A DNA stretch of 8,517 nucleotides from Lentisphaeria bacterium. GTDB lineage: Bacteria; Verrucomicrobiota; Lentisphaeria; Oligosphaerales; Oligosphaeraceae. The translations under genes and the position numbers were made by a program. The stretch is from the NCBI GenBank assembly GCA_016287975.1, contig JAEEXV010000344.1:1-8517 (forward strand), written 5' to 3'. Positions 5,266 through 8,517 of the stretch are shown in pieces (positions within the stretch are counted from its first letter, which is position 1; each line of letters opens with the position of its first letter). The notes beneath the pieces were generated by a model, which was given only the letters and a program-made list of their open reading frames with translations, made no database searches and was not told the DNA's origin.

Positions 5266-6431
5266 TGAGAAGGGAGCAAAAGACAAGTGCCGACCAGTCG
5301 GATTATGTCCATTGGATTGCGGAACTGAAGACCCGTTACCGTGCGGCGCAGATCAAGGCGGCGGTTGCGGTGAATGCAGCCGTGCTGGAGTTTTACTGGA
5401 ATCTCGGATGCGATATAAGCAGGATGTATCCTGGTAAAAAGAGGAATCTTGGATTCTTTTCGCATCTAAGCAACGATCTTTGTCTTGGCCTCGCCAATCC
5501 GAAGGGGCTGTCGGAGCGGAATCTGAAGTATGCTTTGGCTTTCTACGAACTGTATTCGCATCGTCTCCAGGTTGCGGACGACAAGCCCATGAGTTGTCGG
5601 CAACAACTTGCTGCCGATCAGGCGGAGGCAGATTATCGGCAGCAAGTTGTTGCCGATAACGAACTGGAGCAATTGCTGAAAGTCCCCTGGGGGCATCAAG
5701 TCCTTTTGATTGGCAAGTGCAAAGGCGACCGCAAGAAGGCCTTGTTCTATGTGCGACGAACAATCGAAAATGGCTGGAGCCGCAATAGTTTGCAGATTGC
5801 GTTAAGTGAAGGCCTTTACGAGAAATCCGTCCAGGCACAGACAAATTTCGACATGACGCTGCCCGAACCGAAGGGCTACCTTGCGCAGGAACTGGTCAAG
5901 AGCGAGTATTCCTTTGCCTTGACAGAAATGGTCGATGAGAATGACGAGCGCGACATTGAAAAGGCACTGGTGCGAAACATCACTCGGACGTTGACGGAAC
6001 TCGGAGGAGGCTTTGCGTACGTCGGGCACCAGGTGCGAGTCACCGTCGGCGGCGAGGATTTCTGGCCCGACATGATTTTCTATCATCTCAAGAGCCGCCG
6101 ATATCTTGTCATTGAATTGAAAGCAGGCAACTTCAAGCCAGAGCATGTCGGGCAACTCGGTTTCTACATGGAAGCGATTGATCGGCAAATCAAGAACGAA
6201 TGGGATGCACCGACGGTCGGCCTTGTGCTGTGCAGGGATGGGAACAGGACTGTCGTCGAATATGCATTGAGCGTGACTGCCAGGCCAATGGGGGTGGCAA
6301 GATACAAGTTGACGAAAATCCCGCCAAAGGAACTGGCGGAAATGAAAGAGGCGGTGGCAAGGCTTGGTGCAGTCGTGGACGCGACGTTTAAAGGGGATGC
6401 CGCAGCGTGCGGCAAGGAGTGCAGGCAATGA
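5262..6431 (+). CDS. DUF1016/YhcG-type PD-(D/E)XK nuclease domain protein
   Basis: This 389-residue protein has the two-part DUF1016 (YhcG) layout. A helical N-terminal domain holds IKAAVAVNAAVLEFYWNLG and GLSERNLKYALAFYELY. A variable linker (about 106-140) follows, then the C-terminal nuclease-fold domain, beginning at PWGH (142-145) and including ENGWSRNSL, Asp270 (WPDMIFYH) and Glu285-Leu-Lys287 (VIELKAG), the expected PD-(D/E)XK metal and catalytic positions. The family is predicted to cut DNA and is often found near restriction or defence genes, but its role is not settled. GAGG at 5252-5255 suits ATG 5262, whose ATGA overlaps the relic stop; ATG 5265 is possible, and ATG 5256 is too close. 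The gene is less GC-rich than its neighbours (bases 5401-5460 are 38% GC, against 77% for 4621-4680 in metW) and lies between copies of a 29-bp repeat, which points to insertion from elsewhere. Its stop overlaps the flavoprotein start by ATGA. Confidence 0.9.
   Translation: MMRREQKTSADQSDYVHWIAELKTRYRAAQIKAAVAVNAAVLEFYWNLGCDISRMYPGKKRNLGFFSHLSNDLCLGLANPKGLSERNLKYALAFYELYSHRLQVADDKPMSCRQQLAADQAEADYRQQVVADNELEQLLKVPWGHQVLLIGKCKGDRKKALFYVRRTIENGWSRNSLQIALSEGLYEKSVQAQTNFDMTLPEPKGYLAQELVKSEYSFALTEMVDENDERDIEKALVRNITRTLTELGGGFAYVGHQVRVTVGGEDFWPDMIFYHLKSRRYLVIELKAGNFKPEHVGQLGFYMEAIDRQIKNEWDAPTVGLVLCRDGNRTVVEYALSVTARPMGVARYKLTKIPPKELAEMKEAVARLGAVVDATFKGDAAACGKECRQ
5593..5660. repeat. 26-bp inverted repeat inside the nuclease gene
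   Basis: Bases 5593-5618 and 5635-5660 are reverse complements at 25 of 26 positions; the exception is a G-T wobble. The loop is 16 bases (5619-5634). Each arm is itself nearly palindromic, so both arms encode similar peptides in the same frame: CRQQLAADQ (112-120) and YRQQVVADN (125-133). It falls in the linker between the two DUF1016 domains and is read in frame. Confidence 0.95.
6399..6413 (+). promoter_or_regulatory. Small hairpin beside the flavoprotein ribosome binding site
   Basis: GCCGCA (6399-6404) pairs with TGCGGC (6408-6413) over a GCG loop, ending directly before the AAGGAG (6414-6419) that serves the flavoprotein start 8 bp further on. Ribosomes finishing the nuclease gene would melt it, which would fit translational coupling. 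The stem is only 6 bp, so the regulatory reading is tentative. Confidence 0.35.
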
Positions 6432-6452
6432 GCGCGCGTCATCTGCACACGC
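6424..6452 (+). repeat. 29-bp direct repeat, right copy (flavoprotein start)
   Basis: These bases are identical to 5175-5203. This copy supplies the last codon and stop of the nuclease gene (ending -RQ, as metW does) and the ATG and first codons of the flavoprotein gene. The sequence to its left differs from that at the left copy. Confidence 0.97.
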
Positions 6453-8329
6453 TGGTGATCGGCAGCGGCGCGGCGGGGCTGGCGGCCGCGGTGCGGCTGG
6501 AGGCGCTGGGCGTCGCGCCGCTGGCGGTCTACACGGACGGGCTCCAGTGCGGCACCAGCATCAACACTGGCAGCGACAAGCAGACCTACTACAAGCTGGG
6601 GATGTACGGCGAGGAGGCCGATTCCCCAGTGCTGATGGCGCGGGATCTGATGGCGGGCGGCGCGATGCACGGGGACATTGCGCTGGTGGAGGCGGCGCTG
6701 TCGCCCCTGGCCTTCAGCCACCTGGCTACGCTGGGGGTGCCGTTTCCATGCGACGAATTCGGGCAGTACATCGGCTACAAGACCGACCACGATCCGCGTC
6801 GCCGCGCGACGAGTTGCGGGCCTTACACCTCCCGCGAGATGTGCCGTGCGCTGATCGCCGAGGCGAAGCGCCGCGGCGTTGCGTTCTGTGAGGGGAAGAG
6901 CGCGGTGCGGCTGCTGGCGAGGGACGGGCGCTGCGTCGGCGCGGTCTTTGCGGACCGCCGAAGCGGCGAGTTCGAGGCGGTGCTGGCGGAGAATGTCGTC
7001 TTCGCGACAGGCGGGCCAGGCGGCATCTACGAGGACAGCGTCTATCCTGCGGAGCACACGGGCGGCATCGGGCTGGCGCTGGCGGCGGGGGCGCAGGCGG
7101 TCAATCTGACCGAGAGCCAGTATGGGCTCGCCTCGGTGAAGTTCCGCTGGAATGTCTCGGGCAGTTACATGCAGGCGCTGCCGCGCTTCGTCTCCGTTGG
7201 CGGCGACGGGGCGGAGCGGGAGTTCCTGCGGGAATACTTCGACGACGCGGCGGCGATGTACGACGCCATTTTCCTGAAGGGCTACCAGTGGCCGTTCGCG
7301 GCGGGGCACCTGCCAGGTTCGTCGCTGGTGGACATCGCCGTCTATGTGGAAACCAAGGAGCGCGGGCGCCGCGTCTTCCTCGACTACCGCCGCGACCCCG
7401 CGGACTTGCGGCTGGAGGCGCTCGCGCCCGAGACGCGGGAGTATCTGGAGAAATGCCGTGCGCTCGGGGGGACGCCGCTGGCGCGGCTCGCCGCCATCAA
7501 TGGCCCCGCGATCGAACTCTACCGCGACCACGGCATCGACCTGGCGCGGGATCCGCTGGAGATCGCCGTCTCGGCGCAGCACTGCAATGGCGGGCTGGCG
7601 GGGACGGCCGCCTGGGAATCGGTGAACCTGAAGCATCTCTTCCCGATCGGCGAGGTCAACGGCACGCATGGCGTCACCCGCCCTGGCGGCAGCGCGCTGA
7701 ACGCGGGGCAGGTCGGGGCCTTCCGCGCGGCGTCGGAGATTTCACTGCGTCCAGCGGAGCCGCTGGACTGGGCGGCGGCGGAGGCGACCGGCGAGGCCGC
7801 GCTCGCGGAACTACGGGAACTCCGTGCGCGTCCAGCGCGGCTCGACTGGCAGGCGGAGCGCCGCCGCTTCCGCCATGCCATGAGCGTCGCGGGCGCCTTC
7901 GTGCGCTCGCGTCCCAAGGCCGAGGCCGCGCTGGAGGAGGTGACACGGCAGTCGACCGCGCTGAACGCCGACGGCCTGGGCGGGCTGAACGGCGCGGAGG
8001 TCGCCGAGGCGCTGCGAAATCGGCAGTTGTGCCTGGCGGCGCGCTGCTATCTCGCCGCCATCCTGAAGCAGATTGCCGAGGTCGGCTCGCGCGGCGGCTC
8101 GCTGGTGCTGGCACCCGGGGGACGGCCCATCCACCCCAAACTCGGGTCGCAATGGCGGATGCAGGAGGAAAACCCCGAATACCGCGGGAAGATGCTGACG
8201 CTGGCGCTGGATGCGGCGGGGACGCCGCAACTGGGCTGGACGCCGTGTCGGCCGTTGCCTGAGTCGGACGGGTGGTTCGAGACGGTGTGGAAGGAATTTC
8301 GGGAACGAAGGACGAGACTGGAATCTTGA
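6428..8329 (+). CDS. FAD-dependent oxidoreductase, fumarate reductase/succinate dehydrogenase flavoprotein-like
   Basis: This 633-residue protein has an N-terminal Rossmann dinucleotide motif (GSGAAGLAAA from residue 12), a second FAD-contact motif FATGGPGG (192-199), and the C-terminal FAD signature GEVNGTHGVTRPGGSALNAGQ starting at 408, preceded by QHCNGG with His385. This order is that of the FAD_binding_2 family (fumarate reductase, succinate dehydrogenase, L-aspartate oxidase). The usual HTxxAxGG segment, with its covalent-flavin histidine, is replaced by QCGTSINTGSDKQTYYK, so FAD is probably bound non-covalently and the protein is not an ordinary SdhA or NadB. No signal peptide is seen, so it is likely cytoplasmic. 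The substrate is unknown. AAGGAG at 6414-6419 and the ATGA overlap support ATG 6428. The last codons and the stop lie in the first partial unit of the downstream 31-bp array. Confidence 0.85.
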   Translation: MSARHLHTLVIGSGAAGLAAAVRLEALGVAPLAVYTDGLQCGTSINTGSDKQTYYKLGMYGEEADSPVLMARDLMAGGAMHGDIALVEAALSPLAFSHLATLGVPFPCDEFGQYIGYKTDHDPRRRATSCGPYTSREMCRALIAEAKRRGVAFCEGKSAVRLLARDGRCVGAVFADRRSGEFEAVLAENVVFATGGPGGIYEDSVYPAEHTGGIGLALAAGAQAVNLTESQYGLASVKFRWNVSGSYMQALPRFVSVGGDGAEREFLREYFDDAAAMYDAIFLKGYQWPFAAGHLPGSSLVDIAVYVETKERGRRVFLDYRRDPADLRLEALAPETREYLEKCRALGGTPLARLAAINGPAIELYRDHGIDLARDPLEIAVSAQHCNGGLAGTAAWESVNLKHLFPIGEVNGTHGVTRPGGSALNAGQVGAFRAASEISLRPAEPLDWAAAEATGEAALAELRELRARPARLDWQAERRRFRHAMSVAGAFVRSRPKAEAALEEVTRQSTALNADGLGGLNGAEVAEALRNRQLCLAARCYLAAILKQIAEVGSRGGSLVLAPGGRPIHPKLGSQWRMQEENPEYRGKMLTLALDAAGTPQLGWTPCRPLPESDGWFETVWKEFRERRTRLES

Positions 8330-8517
8330 GCCGCGCTGAATCTTGAATCGTGAATCGTGAGCCGCGCTGAATCTTGAATCGTGAATCTTGAGCCGCCCTG
8401 AATCTTGAATCGTGAATCTTGAGCCGCGCTGAATCTTGAATCGTGAATCTTGAGCCGCCCTGAATCTTGAATCGTGAATCTTGAGCCGCGCTGAATCTTG
8501 AATCGTGAATCTTGAGC
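8321..8517. repeat. 31-bp tandem array, running off the window end
   Basis: A 16-bp partial unit (8321-8336) is followed by five full 31-bp units starting at 8337, 8368, 8399, 8430 and 8461, and by 26 bp of a further unit (8492-8517). Each unit is built of heptamers of type TGAATCT/TGAATCG followed by TGAGCCG and CGC or CCC. From the second full unit the CGC/CCC ending alternates, giving a 62-bp higher-order period. Units carry no spacers. Every unit has TGA in all three plus frames, and the array contains no stop codon on the minus strand. The full extent is unknown. Confidence 0.97.

Noticed and set aside
5204..6423. Classic transposon or insertion sequence carrying the nuclease
   Set aside because: No transposase or integrase, and no terminal inverted repeats at the ends; the only inverted repeat is inside the coding region.
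6164..7669. Minus-strand open frame opposite the flavoprotein gene
   Set aside because: The plus strand has clear FAD motifs in order; the minus frame is an Arg-rich shadow.
8321..8517. CRISPR array
   Set aside because: The 31-bp units are directly adjacent with no variable spacers, and no cas gene is visible.
8337..8517. 3' part of a minus-strand gene entering from the right
   Set aside because: All minus frames are open in the array, but only because the unit lacks reverse stop triplets; a 31-bp period would cycle through frames, and no start or domain can be seen.

Overview
This is a GC-rich bacterial chromosomal window whose genes all lie on the plus strand. The order is: a repeat-filled leader (1-390), rluB (23S rRNA pseudouridine synthase), mutS2 (Smr-domain ATPase), a repeat- and hairpin-rich intergenic stretch (4138-4402), metW, a short relic ORF, a DUF1016/YhcG-type PD-(D/E)XK nuclease gene, a fumarate-reductase-like FAD flavoprotein, and a 31-bp tandem array that runs off the right end. 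No rRNA, tRNA, transposase, integrase or CRISPR array is visible. GC content, repeat-rich spacers and the RluB tail would suit a PVC-type bacterium (Lentisphaerota or Kiritimatiellota), but this is a guess from style; no marker gene here fixes the taxon.

rluB and mutS2 are 18 bp apart and probably co-transcribed. Both touch ribosome function: one modifies 23S rRNA, and MutS2 homologues act on stalled or collided ribosomes. Here the Smr domain of MutS2 has lost the acidic and basic residues of its N-terminal LDLRG-type motif. RluB carries a long tail of RRDYGDR-type repeats.

The right half is the most informative. metW ends in an ATGA overlap, and the same 29-bp junction (metW stop plus the first codons of the next gene) occurs twice: at 5175-5203 and at 6424-6452. 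The second copy is the real start of the flavoprotein gene. The first is followed by a decayed piece of that gene's 5' end and then by the nuclease gene, which has clearly lower GC. The simplest reading is that metW and the flavoprotein gene were once directly joined by an ATGA overlap. The nuclease gene was then inserted with duplication of the junction, so that metW, relic ORF, nuclease and flavoprotein are now chained by three ATGA overlaps. The nuclease linker also contains a 26-bp inverted repeat encoding two RQQxxAD peptides in frame.

At the whole-window scale, CCGG is very rare in genes (about 13 sites by eye outside one spot) but dense in the 9-bp TCCGGAAAA array upstream of metW. The functions of the flavoprotein, the nuclease and all repeat families remain unknown from sequence alone.
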